The translations under genes were made by a program, and so were the position numbers. The notes under the pieces were generated by a model, which was not told where the DNA came from, ran no database searches, and worked only from the letters and a program-made list of their open reading frames with translations. A stretch of DNA of 57,729 nucleotides from Porphyromonadaceae bacterium CG2_30_38_12 (GTDB lineage: Bacteria; Bacteroidota; Bacteroidia; Bacteroidales; Paludibacteraceae), in contig MNZK01000096.1 of assembly GCA_001873635.1 (NCBI GenBank), positions 16,744-74,472 on the forward strand. The letters are read 5' to 3'. Below, one piece after another: positions 9,200 through 18,645 of this stretch (within the stretch, counting starts at the first letter, position 1; each line of letters begins with the position of its first letter).

Positions 9200-9946
9200 A
9201 TGGGACAAAAAATTAATCCGATAAGTAACCGCTTAGGAATTATCCGTGGATGGGATTCAAACTGGTACGGTGGAAACAATTATGGTGAAACCATTCTTGA
9301 AGACAGCAAAATCAGAAAATATCTGAATGCCCGTTTGGCAAAGGCAAGCGTTGCCCGTATCGTTATCGAACGTACGTTGAAATTAGTAACTATTACAGTG
9401 TGTACTGCCCGTCCGGGTATCATAATTGGTAAAGGTGGACAGGAAGTAGATAAGTTAAAAGAAGAATTGAAAAAGGTAACCGACAAGGATATTCAAATCA
9501 ATATATTCGAAATAAAAAGACCTGAATTGGATGCAGTGCTTGTTGCTAACAACGTAGCGCGCCAGGTGGAAGGTAAAATCGCTTATCGCCGAGCTACTAA
9601 AATGGCTATCGCATCTACTATGCGTGTTGGTGCTGAAGGTATCAAAATACAATGTTCTGGACGTCTGAATGGAGCCGAAATGGCACGTTCGGAAATGTAC
9701 AAAGAGGGACGTACTCCACTTCATACATTCAGAGCCGACATTGATTATGCACATGCCGAAGCGCTCACAAAAGTTGGAATCATTGGTATTAAAGTTTGGA
9801 TTTGCCGTGGTGAAATTTATGGCAAAAAAGACTTATCGCCTAACTTCACTGCTTCCAAAGAAAATTCGTCGCGAGGAGACCGTTTCGACCGTAACGACCG
9901 CAACGACCGTGGTGGCAAAGGTGGATTCAAAAAGAGAAAGAAATAA
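9200..9946 (+). CDS. rpsC: 30S ribosomal protein S3
   Basis: S3 lies at the mRNA entry of the 30S and has a KH domain, seen here as [19 protein letters not shown]. The core matches the family through [15 protein letters not shown]. The protein is 248 residues because of a charged tail with [17 protein letters not shown], an RGG/RND-like low-complexity stretch. Such tails are common in Bacteroidota S3. It precedes rplP, as expected. Confidence 0.97.
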   Translation: MGQKINPISNRLGIIRGWDSNWYGGNNYGETILEDSKIRKYLNARLAKASVARIVIERTLKLVTITVCTARPGIIIGKGGQEVDKLKEELKKVTDKDIQINIFEIKRPELDAVLVANNVARQVEGKIAYRRATKMAIASTMRVGAEGIKIQCSGRLNGAEMARSEMYKEGRTPLHTFRADIDYAHAEALTKVGIIGIKVWICRGEIYGKKDLSPNFTASKENSSRGDRFDRNDRNDRGGKGGFKKRKK

Positions 9947-9978
9947 ACTGTTATTAATGAATTTGATAAAAGGAAATT

Positions 9979-10413
9979 ATGTTACAACCTAAAAAAACAA
10001 AGTTCAGAAGACAGCAAAAAGGGCGCATGAAAGGAAATGCCCAAAGAGGGAATCAATTGGCTTTCGGCTCATTCGGTATTAAATCTTTAGAATCGAAATG
10101 GTTAACCGGACGTCAAATTGAAGCTGCTCGTATTGCTGTAACTCGTTATATGCAACGTCAGGGTCAAATCTGGATTCGCGTATTCCCTGATAAACCTATC
10201 ACCAAAAAGCCTGCAGAGGTACGTATGGGTAAAGGTAAAGGTGCTCCCGAAGGCTTTGTAGCTCCCGTAACTCCGGGACGTATGTTATTTGAAGTAGAAG
10301 GAGTATCCTTCGAAATTGCTAAAGAGGCTTTACGCTTAGCAGCACAAAAATTACCCGTAACTACAAAATTTGTAGTAAGACGCGATTATGATTTCACCTC
10401 TATAAATGTGTAA
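9979..10413 (+). CDS. rplP: 50S ribosomal protein L16
   Basis: L16 helps position A-site tRNA. The 144-residue product begins [19 protein letters not shown] and contains [20 protein letters not shown] and [19 protein letters not shown], both signatures. Its stop codon TAA overlaps the rpmC start by one base (TAATG), pointing to translational coupling. Confidence 0.98.
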   Translation: MLQPKKTKFRRQQKGRMKGNAQRGNQLAFGSFGIKSLESKWLTGRQIEAARIAVTRYMQRQGQIWIRVFPDKPITKKPAEVRMGKGKGAPEGFVAPVTPGRMLFEVEGVSFEIAKEALRLAAQKLPVTTKFVVRRDYDFTSINV

Positions 10414-10613
10414 TGAATATGAAAACAAGAGAAATTAAAGAACTGAACAGCAAAGAAATTGCAGAACGATTGGATGCTGAAAAAGAGCATTTGGTTCGCC
10501 TGAAGTTGAATCATGCTATTTCTCCGCTTGACAATCCATCGCAGATTAAAGTGGTACGTCGTACAATAGCTCGCCTTACAACCGAATTGCATCAGCGAGC
10601 AATAAATCAATAA
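10413..10613 (+). CDS. rpmC: 50S ribosomal protein L29
   Basis: L29 is a small two-helix protein at the tunnel exit. The 66-residue product contains EIKELNSKEIAERLDAEKEH and the conserved tail motif IKVVRRTIARLTTEL. The first ATG overlaps the L16 stop; a second in-frame ATG lies six bases later and could be used instead. It is followed by rpsQ after 12 bases. Confidence 0.95.
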   Translation: MNMKTREIKELNSKEIAERLDAEKEHLVRLKLNHAISPLDNPSQIKVVRRTIARLTTELHQRAINQ

Positions 10614-10625
10614 AATCAGACTCTG

Positions 10626-10883
10626 ATGGAAACAAGAAATTTAAGAAAAGAAAGAACGGGTGTCGTTTTCAGTAACAAAATGGATAAAACCATTACTGTG
10701 GCTGTAAAGTGGAAAGAAAAACACCCTATTTACGGAAAATTCGTAAATAAGACAAAAAAATATCATGCTCATGACGAGAAGAACGACTGTAACATTGGAG
10801 ATACAGTTCGTATCATGGAAACTCGCCCGCTGAGTAAACTAAAAAGATGGAGATTAACTGAAATTATCGAAAGAGTTAAGTAA
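10626..10883 (+). CDS. rpsQ: 30S ribosomal protein S17
   Basis: S17 is an OB-fold protein binding 16S rRNA helices 7 and 11. The 85-residue product starts [20 protein letters not shown], then carries [19 protein letters not shown] and [18 protein letters not shown], the S17 signature. Two bases separate it from rplN. Confidence 0.98.
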   Translation: METRNLRKERTGVVFSNKMDKTITVAVKWKEKHPIYGKFVNKTKKYHAHDEKNDCNIGDTVRIMETRPLSKLKRWRLTEIIERVK

Positions 10884-10885
10884 TT

Positions 10886-11251
10886 ATGATACAACAAGAA
10901 TCAAGACTAGTAGTAGCGGATAACAGTGGAGCAAAAGAAGCTTTGTGTATCCGTGTATTAGGAGGAACCAGTAAGCGTTATGCCACTTTGGGCGATGTGA
11001 TTGTAGTAGCAGTGAAGAGTGTTATTCCCTCTGCTGATATGAAAAAAGGTATCGTTTCGAAGGCTGTTGTTGTTCGAACTAAAAAAGAAGTACGTCGTCC
11101 CGACGGTTCTTACATACGTTTCGACGATAATGCCTGTGTGTTATTGAATGCTGGAGGTGAAATCCGTGGTACTCGTATTTTCGGCCCAGTGGCTCGCGAA
11201 TTACGTGCAACAAACATGAAAATCATATCACTTGCACCTGAAGTGCTTTAA
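10886..11251 (+). CDS. rplN: 50S ribosomal protein L14
   Basis: L14 forms an intersubunit bridge. The 121-residue product starts [19 protein letters not shown] and contains [15 protein letters not shown] and [12 protein letters not shown]. Length and position, at the start of the classical spc segment, are standard. Confidence 0.98.
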   Translation: MIQQESRLVVADNSGAKEALCIRVLGGTSKRYATLGDVIVVAVKSVIPSADMKKGIVSKAVVVRTKKEVRRPDGSYIRFDDNACVLLNAGGEIRGTRIFGPVARELRATNMKIISLAPEVL

Positions 11252-11272
11252 TCTTCGAAAAATAAATTTAAG

Positions 11273-11584
11273 ATGAGTAAATTACATATTAAAAAAGGAG
11301 ATACCGTTTACGTTAATGCTGGTTCCAGTAAAGGAAAAACCGGTCGCGTGTTGGAGGTTCTTGTGAAAGACCAACGTGCAATAGTAGAAGGTGTAAATTT
11401 GGTGTCGAAGAGCACCAAACCAAGCGCAAAAAGTCCGCAAGGGGGTATAGTAAAACAAGAAGCAGCTATTCATATTTCAAACCTGAATCCGGTTGAAAAA
11501 GGCAAACCTGTACGTGTTGGTCGCAAATTGAATGCTGAGGGTAAATTAGTACGAATTTCAAAAAAATCAGGACAAGAAATTTAA
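11273..11584 (+). CDS. rplX: 50S ribosomal protein L24
   Basis: L24 is a KOW-domain assembly initiator near the exit tunnel. The 103-residue product has the KOW segment [20 protein letters not shown] and the later [19 protein letters not shown]. It ends two bases before the rplE start, so the two are likely coupled. Confidence 0.97.
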   Translation: MSKLHIKKGDTVYVNAGSSKGKTGRVLEVLVKDQRAIVEGVNLVSKSTKPSAKSPQGGIVKQEAAIHISNLNPVEKGKPVRVGRKLNAEGKLVRISKKSGQEI

Positions 11585-11586
11585 CA

Positions 11587-12132
11587 ATGAATACAACAAG
11601 TTTAAAACAAGATTACAAGGAACGCATCGTTCCAATCTTACTGAAAGAATTTGGTTATAGTTCGGTTATGCAAGCTCCTAAACTTCAGAAAATCGTATTA
11701 AATCAAGGATTAGGTCTTGCCGTAGCCGACAAAAAAATCATCGAAGTTGCTATCAATGAAATGACTACGATTACCGGTCAAAAGGCTGTCGCAACCATAT
11801 CTAAAAAAGATATATCGAATTTTAAATTGCGTAAAAAAATGCCTATTGGCGTGCGGGTAACTTTGCGTGGCGATAAAATGTACGAGTTTTTAGAAAGACT
11901 TGTACGTGTAGCTTTGCCGCGTGTACGTGATTTTAGAGGTATTGCTAATAAACTTGATGGCCGTGGTAATTATACATTAGGCATTACTGAGCAAATTATA
12001 TTCCCCGAAATCAATATCGATGGTATTACTAAATTGTTGGGAATGAATATTACCTTTGTTACAAATGCACCAACTGACGAAGAAGGTTTTGCATTGTTGA
12101 AGGAATTTGGTTTACCATTTAAGAAAAATTAA
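11587..12132 (+). CDS. rplE: 50S ribosomal protein L5
   Basis: L5 binds 5S rRNA and contacts P-site tRNA. The 181-residue product contains [32 protein letters not shown], and [16 protein letters not shown], matching the family throughout. It is followed by rpsN 11 bases later. Confidence 0.98.
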   Translation: MNTTSLKQDYKERIVPILLKEFGYSSVMQAPKLQKIVLNQGLGLAVADKKIIEVAINEMTTITGQKAVATISKKDISNFKLRKKMPIGVRVTLRGDKMYEFLERLVRVALPRVRDFRGIANKLDGRGNYTLGITEQIIFPEINIDGITKLLGMNITFVTNAPTDEEGFALLKEFGLPFKKN

Positions 12133-12143
12133 CAAGAAACACA

Positions 12144-12413
12144 ATGGCAAAAGAATCAATGAAAGCCCGTGAGGTAAAAAGAGCAAAGTTAGTAGCTAAA
12201 TATGCTGCTAAACGTGCTCAAATTCTTTCGGAAGGAAATTACGATGCTTTACAAGCATTACCTCGTAATTCATCGCCTATCCGTATGCACAACCGTTGTA
12301 GCATTACAGGTCGTCCAAAAGGATATATGCGTCAATTTGGTTTATCACGTATTCAATTCCGCGAAATGGCCTCAAAGGGTTTAATTCCAGGAGTGAAGAA
12401 AGCAAGCTGGTAA
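12144..12413 (+). CDS. rpsN: 30S ribosomal protein S14, zinc-independent type
   Basis: S14 is a late-assembling head protein. At 89 residues it is the long form. It lacks the CxxC...CxxC zinc ribbon; only one Cys is present, in [16 protein letters not shown]. The C-terminus [11 protein letters not shown] is diagnostic. The following 125-base gap to rpsH contains two hairpins, one with a T-tract. Confidence 0.97.
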   Translation: MAKESMKAREVKRAKLVAKYAAKRAQILSEGNYDALQALPRNSSPIRMHNRCSITGRPKGYMRQFGLSRIQFREMASKGLIPGVKKASW

Positions 12414-12435
12414 GCTCATTTACAATTTTACCATT

Positions 12436-12457
12436 TACCAGTTTGCTGGTATTTTTT
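12436..12457 (+). terminator. Terminator-like hairpin in the rpsN-rpsH gap
   Basis: TACCAG (12436-12441) pairs with CTGGTA (12446-12451) across a TTTG loop and is followed by six T. The flanks ACCATTT and AAATGGT can pair around it. The 6-bp stem is weak, so it may attenuate rather than terminate, or simply be a dispersed repeat. Confidence 0.35.
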
Positions 12458-12502
12458 AAATGGTATATAGTAAATTATCAATTAGTAAATAATTAAATAT
12501 TG

Positions 12503-12517
12503 TCCCGAAAGTCGGGA
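12503..12517 (+). repeat. TCCCGA hairpin upstream of rpsH
   Basis: TCCCGA (12503-12508) and TCGGGA (12512-12517) form a 6-bp stem with an AAG loop, 22 bases before the rpsH ATG. Such short CCCGAAAGTCGGG hairpins recur in Bacteroidota intergenic DNA (recalled, not searched). Confidence 0.4.
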
Positions 12518-12538
12518 TCAATTTAAAAACAAGTTTTT

Positions 12539-12934
12539 ATGACAGATCCAATTGCAGATTATTTAACCCGATTGCGGAATGCTATCAAAGCAGGCCACCG
12601 TGTGGTGGAAGTTCCAGCATCGAATTTAAAAAAGGAAGTTACCCGTATTTTGCATGAGCAAGGGTACATCCTTAATTACAAGTTTGTAGCGGATGGTCAT
12701 CAAGGCACTATTAAAATTGCTTTGAAATACGACCCCGTAAACAAAGTAAACTCTATCAAGAAATTGACCCGAGTTTCTACTCCTGGTCTTCGTAAATATG
12801 TGGGCTATAAAGAAATGCCACGTGTTTTGAACGGTTTGGGAATTGCTATTCTTTCTACTTCGAAAGGTGTTATAACCAACAAAGAAGCACGCGACCTGAA
12901 ATTAGGCGGTGAAGTATTGTGTTACGTTTATTAA
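12539..12934 (+). CDS. rpsH: 30S ribosomal protein S8
   Basis: S8 is a primary 16S binder. In enterobacteria it represses the spc operon, but that is not demonstrable here. The 131-residue product starts MTDPIADYLTRLRNAIKAGH, with RVSTPGLRKYVGYKEMPRVL and the C-terminal VITNKEARDLKLGGEVLCYVY, all diagnostic. The leader carries two hairpins (12436-12457 and 12503-12517). Confidence 0.98.
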   Translation: MTDPIADYLTRLRNAIKAGHRVVEVPASNLKKEVTRILHEQGYILNYKFVADGHQGTIKIALKYDPVNKVNSIKKLTRVSTPGLRKYVGYKEMPRVLNGLGIAILSTSKGVITNKEARDLKLGGEVLCYVY

Positions 12935-12952
12935 TTAAAGGAGGAAAAAAGA

Positions 12953-13507
12953 ATGTCAAGAATTGGAAAATTACCCATCAGTATTCCTGCCGGAGTAACA
13001 GTTACGGTCAACGAGAATGTTGTTACCGTAAAAGGACCTAAAGGTACTTTATTACAAGAAATTAATCCGAACATTTCCATTATTATCGAAGGTAATGTAC
13101 TCACTGTGGTACGTCCTAATGATGAAAAACAGAATCGCGCAAATCATGGTTTGTATCGTTCGTTGATACACAATATGGTTATAGGTGTTTCCGAAGGTTA
13201 CAAGAAAACATTGGAATTAGTAGGTGTTGGATATCGTGTTTCAAATCAAGGTCAAGTGTTGGAGCTTGCATTGGGTTACACGCACAATATATTTTTAGGT
13301 TTACCTTCAGAAATTAAGGTTGAAACGAAATCAGAACGAAATCAAAATCCAATTATTTTATTGGAAAGCGCTGACAAACAACTCATAGGTCAGGTTTGTG
13401 CTAAGATACGTTCGTTCCGCAAACCAGAGCCATACAAAGGAAAAGGAGTACGCTTTAAAGGTGAAGTTGTACGTCGTAAAGCAGGTAAATCTGCTGGTAA
13501 AAAATAA
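12953..13507 (+). CDS. rplF: 50S ribosomal protein L6
   Basis: L6 lies near the factor-binding site. The 184-residue product begins MSRIGKLPISIPAGVTV and contains NMVIGVSEGYKKTLELVGVG and the C-terminal PEPYKGKGVRFKGEVVRRK. A strong AAAGGAGG sequence precedes the start, a second Shine-Dalgarno-like site in this operon. Confidence 0.98.
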   Translation: MSRIGKLPISIPAGVTVTVNENVVTVKGPKGTLLQEINPNISIIIEGNVLTVVRPNDEKQNRANHGLYRSLIHNMVIGVSEGYKKTLELVGVGYRVSNQGQVLELALGYTHNIFLGLPSEIKVETKSERNQNPIILLESADKQLIGQVCAKIRSFRKPEPYKGKGVRFKGEVVRRKAGKSAGKK

Positions 13508-13528
13508 TTTACGTAAAAAGGTGAAATT

Positions 13529-13873
13529 ATGACAACAAATTTAGATAGAAGAAGCAGAATAAAAGCACATATCCGTCACAAAGTATCGGGTACTGCACAA
13601 CGTCCACGTATGACTGTGTTCAGAAGCAACACACAAATTTACGCTCAAATAATTGATGATGTCGCTGGCTTAACTTTAGCATCAGCATCTTCATTAGCTA
13701 TAAAAGATAAGTTATCAAAGACAGAGCAAGCCGCCAAAGTTGGTGCTTTAGTAGCTAAAGCCGCTCAGGAAGCTGGTATTTTAGAAGTGATTTTTGACCG
13801 TAACGGTTATTTATATCACGGTAGAGTTAAACAATTGGCCGATGCAGCTCGTGAAGCAGGTCTTAAATTTTAA
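13529..13873 (+). CDS. rplR: 50S ribosomal protein L18
   Basis: L18 binds 5S rRNA. The 114-residue product contains [20 protein letters not shown] and, at the end, [20 protein letters not shown], typical of L18. It lies between rplF and rpsE, the classical order, with short gaps. Confidence 0.98.
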   Translation: MTTNLDRRSRIKAHIRHKVSGTAQRPRMTVFRSNTQIYAQIIDDVAGLTLASASSLAIKDKLSKTEQAAKVGALVAKAAQEAGILEVIFDRNGYLYHGRVKQLADAAREAGLKF

Positions 13874-13894
13874 TCAAGTTAGGCAAAAAATAAT

Positions 13895-14401
13895 ATGAAT
13901 AAAGTAAAATCAACCAACGATCTGGAACTTAAGGACAGATTAGTAGCCGTTAATCGTGTTACAAAAGTAACCAAAGGTGGACGTACGTTCAGTTTTTCGG
14001 CTATTGTTGTGGTAGGTAACGAAGATGGTATTGTAGGATGGGGACTTGGTAAGGCAGGCGAAGTAACAGCTGCTATTGCTAAAGGAACCGAAGCAGCCAA
14101 GAAAAACTTGATTAAAGTTCCTGTATTGAATGGTACTATTCCTCACGAACAATTAGCCAAATTTGGTGGCGCACAAGTGTATATTCAACCAGCGTCAAAA
14201 GGTACCGGTGTGAAAGCGGGTGGTGCGATGCGTGCAGTGCTCGAAAGTGTTGGCGTAACCGATGTGTTAGCCAAATCAAAAGGTTCTTCAAACCCTCACA
14301 ATTTAGTGAAGGCTACTATTGCGGCTCTTGGCGAATTGCGTGATGCTCATGCAGTGGCTCAAAACCGTGGTATTTCGTTGGATAAAGTGTTTAACGGTTA
14401 A
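13895..14401 (+). CDS. rpsE: 30S ribosomal protein S5
   Basis: S5 helps set decoding accuracy and mRNA helicase activity at the entry channel. The 168-residue product contains [20 protein letters not shown] and [20 protein letters not shown], both signatures. It is followed by rpmD after 13 bases. Confidence 0.98.
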   Translation: MNKVKSTNDLELKDRLVAVNRVTKVTKGGRTFSFSAIVVVGNEDGIVGWGLGKAGEVTAAIAKGTEAAKKNLIKVPVLNGTIPHEQLAKFGGAQVYIQPASKGTGVKAGGAMRAVLESVGVTDVLAKSKGSSNPHNLVKATIAALGELRDAHAVAQNRGISLDKVFNG

Positions 14402-14414
14402 TTAAAAAAAAATT

Positions 14415-14591
14415 ATGGCAACAATTAAAATAAAACAAGTTCGCAGTAAAATCAGATGTCCCAAAGTGCAAAAACTTACCTTGGAAGCATTGGGTTTGAA
14501 AAAAATGAACGCCGTAGTTGAACATGAAGCCACTCCTTCTATTTTAGGAATGGTGAACAAAGTGCAACACTTGGTGGCAGTGATTAAATAA
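14415..14591 (+). CDS. rpmD: 50S ribosomal protein L30
   Basis: This 58-residue gene is easily overlooked because it is short. It begins MATIKIKQVRSKIRCP and continues KVQKLTLEALGLKKMN, then ends NKVQHLVAVIK, which is the ferredoxin-like L30 pattern. It sits exactly where L30 belongs, between rpsE and rplO. The stop is TAA at 14589-14591. Confidence 0.97.
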   Translation: MATIKIKQVRSKIRCPKVQKLTLEALGLKKMNAVVEHEATPSILGMVNKVQHLVAVIK

Positions 14592-14624
14592 TTATTATAC
14601 TTTAAGACGCTTAAAAAAAAAGAT

Positions 14625-15071
14625 ATGAACTTAAGTAATTTATCCCCTGCAGTTGGTTCTGTAAAAACTCGTAAACGTATCGGTCGTGGTACTGGTTCTG
14701 GTTTAGGTGGAACATCAACAAAAGGGCACAAAGGTCAAAAATCACGTTCGGGATATTCCAAGAAAATTGGATTTGAAGGTGGTCAAATGCCTATACAACG
14801 CCGGTTACCAAAATTTGGTTTTAAAAACGTCAATCGCGTTGAATACAAAGCTATCAATATTGATACTTTACAAGCTCTTGCAACATCGGCTAACTTAACC
14901 AAAATTGGTTTAAGCGAACTACGAACGGCAGGTTTTATTTCTAAAACAGCATTAGTGAAAATCTTAGGCAAAGGAATTTTGACTGCTAAGATTGATGTGG
15001 AAGCGAATGCATTCTCTAAATCGGCTGAGGAATCAATCGTAGCCGCAGGTGGAACCGTAGTAAAATTATAA
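14625..15071 (+). CDS. rplO: 50S ribosomal protein L15
   Basis: L15 is a late 50S assembly protein with a long basic N-terminal arm. The 148-residue product starts MNLSNLSPAVGSVKTRKRIG and contains GRGTGSGLGGTSTKGHKGQK and FEGGQMPIQRRLPKFGF. Four bases separate it from secY. Confidence 0.98.
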   Translation: MNLSNLSPAVGSVKTRKRIGRGTGSGLGGTSTKGHKGQKSRSGYSKKIGFEGGQMPIQRRLPKFGFKNVNRVEYKAINIDTLQALATSANLTKIGLSELRTAGFISKTALVKILGKGILTAKIDVEANAFSKSAEESIVAAGGTVVKL

Positions 15072-15075
15072 ACAG

Positions 15076-16416
15076 ATGAAATTTATAGAGACACTTAAAA
15101 ATATCTGGAAAATCGAAGACCTACGCAGTCGACTTCTTACAACCATTTTGTTTGTATCAGTTTATCGTTTTGGTTCATTTGTCGTACTACCAGGTATTGA
15201 CCCAACCGCCTTATCGGCGTTGAAAGCTCAGACCAGTGGTGGTTTATTAGCCTTGTTGGATATGTTCTCTGGTGGTGCTTTTGCAAATGCTTCGGTTTTT
15301 GCATTGGGTATAATGCCTTATATTTCGGCATCTATTGTTATTCAACTTTTAACAATTGCAGTTCCATATTTCCAAAAGATGCAACGCGAAGGTGAAAGTG
15401 GGCGTAGAAAAATGAATCAATATACACGTTACTTAACTGTAGCCATTTTATTACTTCAAGGTCCCTCTTACCTCATTAACCTGAGTGTTCAATTAGCGCA
15501 AGCTGGTTCGGCACTTCCAAGTGCATTTTGGTTTACAATAACCTCTACCCTGATTTTAGCGGGTGGCAGTATGTTTGTAATGTGGCTGGGCGAACGTATA
15601 ACAGACAAAGGCGTTGGTAACGGCATCTCGTTTATCATTCTTATTGGTATAATTTCTCGTTTCCCGGGTGCTGTTATCAAAGAATTTGCATCTCGCTTAA
15701 CTGATGCTGGCGGTGGTTTAGTTATGTTTTTAGTCGAAATTATCATCTTATTATTGGTAATTGCTGCATCCATATTGCTTGTTCAAGGAACACGTAAAAT
15801 TCCTGTTCAATACGCTAAAAGAATTGTAGGAAATAAACAATATGGAGGTGTTCGTCAATATATTCCATTAAAGGTCAATGCTGCAGGCGTTATGCCAATC
15901 ATTTTTGCGCAGGCAATTATGTTCATACCAATTACCTTGGCAGGTTTTTCTCATTCTGAATCTATCAACAGTTTTGTAGGTGCGTTCATGAATAACAATG
16001 GTTTTTGGTACAATTTTGTATTTGGTTTGTTGATAATTGCTTTTACCTATTTCTACACAGCAATTACAATCAATCCAACTCAAATGGCTGAGGATATGAA
16101 ACGCAATAATGGTTTTATTCCTGGCATAAAGCCTGGAAAAAGAACGGCTGAATACTTGGATGATATTATGTCTCGTATTACCTTACCGGGTTCTATATTT
16201 TTGGCTATTGTGGCTATTTTGCCCGCTTTTGCCAAATTATTGGGAATCAATCAAGAATTTGCACAGTTTTTTGGAGGTACCTCGCTTTTGATTTTAGTAG
16301 GTGTCGTTTTAGATACTTTGCAGCAAATTGAAAGCCATTTATTAATGCGTCATTACGATGGTTTAATGAAATCGGGTAGAATTAAAGGACGTACCGGTGG
16401 TGCTTCGGCTTATTAA
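15076..16416 (+). CDS. secY: Protein translocase subunit SecY
   Basis: SecY is the channel of the general secretion pathway in the inner membrane. The 446-residue product has about ten hydrophobic segments. It includes the plug/TM2 region DMFSGGAFANASVFALGIMP, the QREGESGRRKMNQYTRYLT loop, and the C-terminal cytosolic ESHLLMRHYDGLMKSGRIKG. It is in the usual spc position between rplO and map. Confidence 0.98.
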   Translation: MKFIETLKNIWKIEDLRSRLLTTILFVSVYRFGSFVVLPGIDPTALSALKAQTSGGLLALLDMFSGGAFANASVFALGIMPYISASIVIQLLTIAVPYFQKMQREGESGRRKMNQYTRYLTVAILLLQGPSYLINLSVQLAQAGSALPSAFWFTITSTLILAGGSMFVMWLGERITDKGVGNGISFIILIGIISRFPGAVIKEFASRLTDAGGGLVMFLVEIIILLLVIAASILLVQGTRKIPVQYAKRIVGNKQYGGVRQYIPLKVNAAGVMPIIFAQAIMFIPITLAGFSHSESINSFVGAFMNNNGFWYNFVFGLLIIAFTYFYTAITINPTQMAEDMKRNNGFIPGIKPGKRTAEYLDDIMSRITLPGSIFLAIVAILPAFAKLLGINQEFAQFFGGTSLLILVGVVLDTLQQIESHLLMRHYDGLMKSGRIKGRTGGASAY

Positions 16417-16426
16417 TTAAAATCAA

Positions 16427-17212
16427 ATGATTTATTTAAAAACAGACGAAGAGATTGAATTGCTGCGAATAAGTAATCAATTAGTTGCTAAAACTTTAGC
16501 TGAAGTTGCAAAATTTATTGAGCCAGGAGTAAGTACTGAAAAATTAAATGATGTAGCTGAGCAGTTTATTCGTGATAATGGTGGCGTTCCTGGATTTCTT
16601 GGTTACAGTGGTTTTCCGAAGTCTATTTGTACTTCTGTCAATGATCAAGTTGTACATGGAATCCCCTCCGAAAAAGTTATTTTGCAGGATGGTGATATTA
16701 TTTCGGTAGATTGTGGTGTTTATAAAAATGGATTTCACGGCGATTCAGCTTACACATTTTGTGTGGGTGATGTGCATCCAGAAACTATTGCACTACTTAA
16801 AGCTACCAAAGAATCACTATACAAAGGCATTGAGCAAGCGCAAGATGGTAAACGTATTGGTGATGTTGGTGCTGCCATTCAAAACTATTGTGAAGAAAGA
16901 GGCTATTCGGTAGTCAGAGAAATGATTGGGCATGGCGTTGGTCGTAATTTACACGAGGCGCCTGAAGTTCCTAATTATGGACGGCGTGGAAATGGTATCA
17001 TGTTAAAATCGGGAATGACAATTGCCATCGAACCCATGATAAACTTGGGAAAAAGACAATTGGTTTTTGAAAAAGATGGCTGGACAACACATACTATTGA
17101 TAATAAAGTTTCGGCACACTTTGAACATTCAATTGCGATAAGACGTGGAAAAGCGGATATACTATCAAGTTTTGAATATATTGAACAAGTATTAGGAAAC
17201 AAAGCAAACTGA
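16427..17212 (+). CDS. map: Methionine aminopeptidase, type I
   Basis: MetAP removes the initiator methionine from nascent proteins. The 261-residue product carries the pita-bread fold metal ligands: Asp in SVDCGVYKNGFHGDSAYTF, His in MIGHGVGRNLHEAP, and Glu in IEPMI, with a last Glu in the AHFEHSIA segment. It is followed by infA within four bases; this secY-map-infA order is typical. Confidence 0.97.
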   Translation: MIYLKTDEEIELLRISNQLVAKTLAEVAKFIEPGVSTEKLNDVAEQFIRDNGGVPGFLGYSGFPKSICTSVNDQVVHGIPSEKVILQDGDIISVDCGVYKNGFHGDSAYTFCVGDVHPETIALLKATKESLYKGIEQAQDGKRIGDVGAAIQNYCEERGYSVVREMIGHGVGRNLHEAPEVPNYGRRGNGIMLKSGMTIAIEPMINLGKRQLVFEKDGWTTHTIDNKVSAHFEHSIAIRRGKADILSSFEYIEQVLGNKAN

Positions 17213-17215
17213 TAT

Positions 17216-17434
17216 ATGGCCAAACAAGCAGCAATTGAACAAGACGGAACTATTATTGAAGCATTATCAAATGCTATGTTTCGTGTTGAATTAGAGAACG
17301 GTCACATTCTTACAGCGCATATTTCTGGTAAAATGCGTATGCATTATATCAAAATTTTGCCTGGTGACAAAGTAAAAGTTGAAATGTCTCCTTATGATTT
17401 ATCAAAAGGTCGAATTTCATTCCGTTATAAATGA
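17216..17434 (+). CDS. infA: Translation initiation factor IF-1
   Basis: IF-1 is an S1-fold protein that occupies the A site during initiation. The 72-residue product contains [20 protein letters not shown] and [20 protein letters not shown], matching the family over its whole length. It ends in TGA. Confidence 0.98.
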   Translation: MAKQAAIEQDGTIIEALSNAMFRVELENGHILTAHISGKMRMHYIKILPGDKVKVEMSPYDLSKGRISFRYK

Positions 17435-17495
17435 CCACTAAATCTCCTATGAGATTTAATCAAAAGAAGAAAAACAAATTAAATATCTTCAGAAT

Positions 17496-17612
17496 ATGAA
17501 AGTAAGAGCATCAGTAAAAAAGCGTACCGACGATTGTAAAATCGTTCGCCGTAAAGGACGCTTATATGTAATTAACAAAAAAAACCCAAAGTTTAAACAA
17601 CGTCAGGGTTAA
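17496..17612 (+). CDS. rpmJ: 50S ribosomal protein L36, zinc-free type
   Basis: This 38-residue gene opens with [20 protein letters not shown] and ends [10 protein letters not shown], so its identity is secure. Canonical L36 binds zinc through three Cys and one His. Here only one Cys remains and the others are Thr, Asn and Phe by position, so it should not bind zinc. It lies between infA and rpsM, where L36 belongs. Confidence 0.97.
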   Translation: MKVRASVKKRTDDCKIVRRKGRLYVINKKNPKFKQRQG

Positions 17613-17643
17613 TTAAATTTTATAAGCAAAATAAATAAAGTTT

Positions 17644-18024
17644 ATGGCTATAAGAATTGTAGGAGTAGATTTACCCCAGAATAAACGTGGGGAAGTTGGA
17701 TTGACTTATATCTACGGAATAGGTCGCAGTAGTGCAAAAAAGATTTTAGAAGAAGCTGATGTTGATATCAACATCAAAGTAAAAGATTGGACTGACGACC
17801 AAGCAGCTAAAATCCGCGAAATCATTGGTGCCGGATTTAAAGTAGAGGGCGACCTCCGTTCGGAAGTACAGTTAAACATCAAGCGATTGATGGATATTGG
17901 CTGCTACCGAGGTGTTCGCCATCGTATCGGCCTCCCATTGCGAGGACAAAGTACGAAGAATAACGCTCGTACACGTAAAGGTAAAAAGAAAACAGTTGCT
18001 AACAAGAAAAAAGCAACGAAATAA
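17644..18024 (+). CDS. rpsM: 30S ribosomal protein S13
   Basis: S13 bridges the 30S head to the 50S and contacts P-site tRNA. The 126-residue product contains [20 protein letters not shown] and [20 protein letters not shown], both S13 signatures, and ends in a lysine-rich tail. It starts the alpha segment, followed by rpsK after 48 bases. Confidence 0.98.
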   Translation: MAIRIVGVDLPQNKRGEVGLTYIYGIGRSSAKKILEEADVDINIKVKDWTDDQAAKIREIIGAGFKVEGDLRSEVQLNIKRLMDIGCYRGVRHRIGLPLRGQSTKNNARTRKGKKKTVANKKKATK

Positions 18025-18072
18025 GGTTTAACTGTAGCGAATTTTAGAAAAGCTAAATAATATTAGAATAAT

Positions 18073-18462
18073 ATGGCAAAGAAAACAGTTGCAGCCAAGA
18101 AAAGAGTTGTAAAAGTTGAAGGAGTAGGCGAATTACATGTACATTCTTCTTTTAATAACATTATCGTATCGCTAACAAACGGTTCCGGACAAGTAATTTC
18201 GTGGTCGTCGGCAGGTAAGATGGGTTTTCGTGGCTCGAAGAAAAACACTCCCTATGCAGCTCAAATGGCAGCTCAGGATTGCTCAAAAGTTGCATTCGAT
18301 TTGGGACTTCGTAAGGTGAAAGCTTACGTAAAGGGACCGGGTAATGGTCGTGAATCAGCAATACGAACTGTACATGGTGCAGGTATCGAAGTTACTGAAA
18401 TAGTAGATGTTACACCACTACCTCACAATGGTTGTCGTCCTCCAAAACGCAGACGCGTTTAA
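18073..18462 (+). CDS. rpsK: 30S ribosomal protein S11
   Basis: S11 is part of the 30S platform. The 129-residue product includes [39 protein letters not shown] and the terminal [15 protein letters not shown], all diagnostic. It is followed by a 183-base gap containing TTGAAGAT repeats, then rpsD. Confidence 0.98.
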   Translation: MAKKTVAAKKRVVKVEGVGELHVHSSFNNIIVSLTNGSGQVISWSSAGKMGFRGSKKNTPYAAQMAAQDCSKVAFDLGLRKVKAYVKGPGNGRESAIRTVHGAGIEVTEIVDVTPLPHNGCRPPKRRRV

Positions 18463-18502
18463 TTTTGAAGATTTGAAGATTTGAAAATTTGAAGATTTGA
18501 AA
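18463..18502 (+). repeat. TTTGAAGA tandem repeat in the rpsK-rpsD gap
   Basis: About five imperfect copies of the 8-mer TTTGAAGA follow one another right after the rpsK stop. They form no hairpin. The remaining ~140 bases before rpsD show no gene. Regulatory value is unknown. Confidence 0.5.
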
Positions 18503-18645
18503 AATTAGAGAATTAATTCGTGGCGCTTTAATATTTATTCATCAGAACTTAGAATTGCAGAATAAAAACCTCTCAGCAATCGCGGCAAAGTTGTATGTTG
18601 AAACTTGGAAGTGCCCCATCATAAATAAAAATAAATCATTACAAA

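Noticed and set aside
18463-18502. CRISPR-like array
   Set aside because: The TTTGAAGA units are directly tandem, eight bases long and without spacers. No CRISPR array was found in the window.
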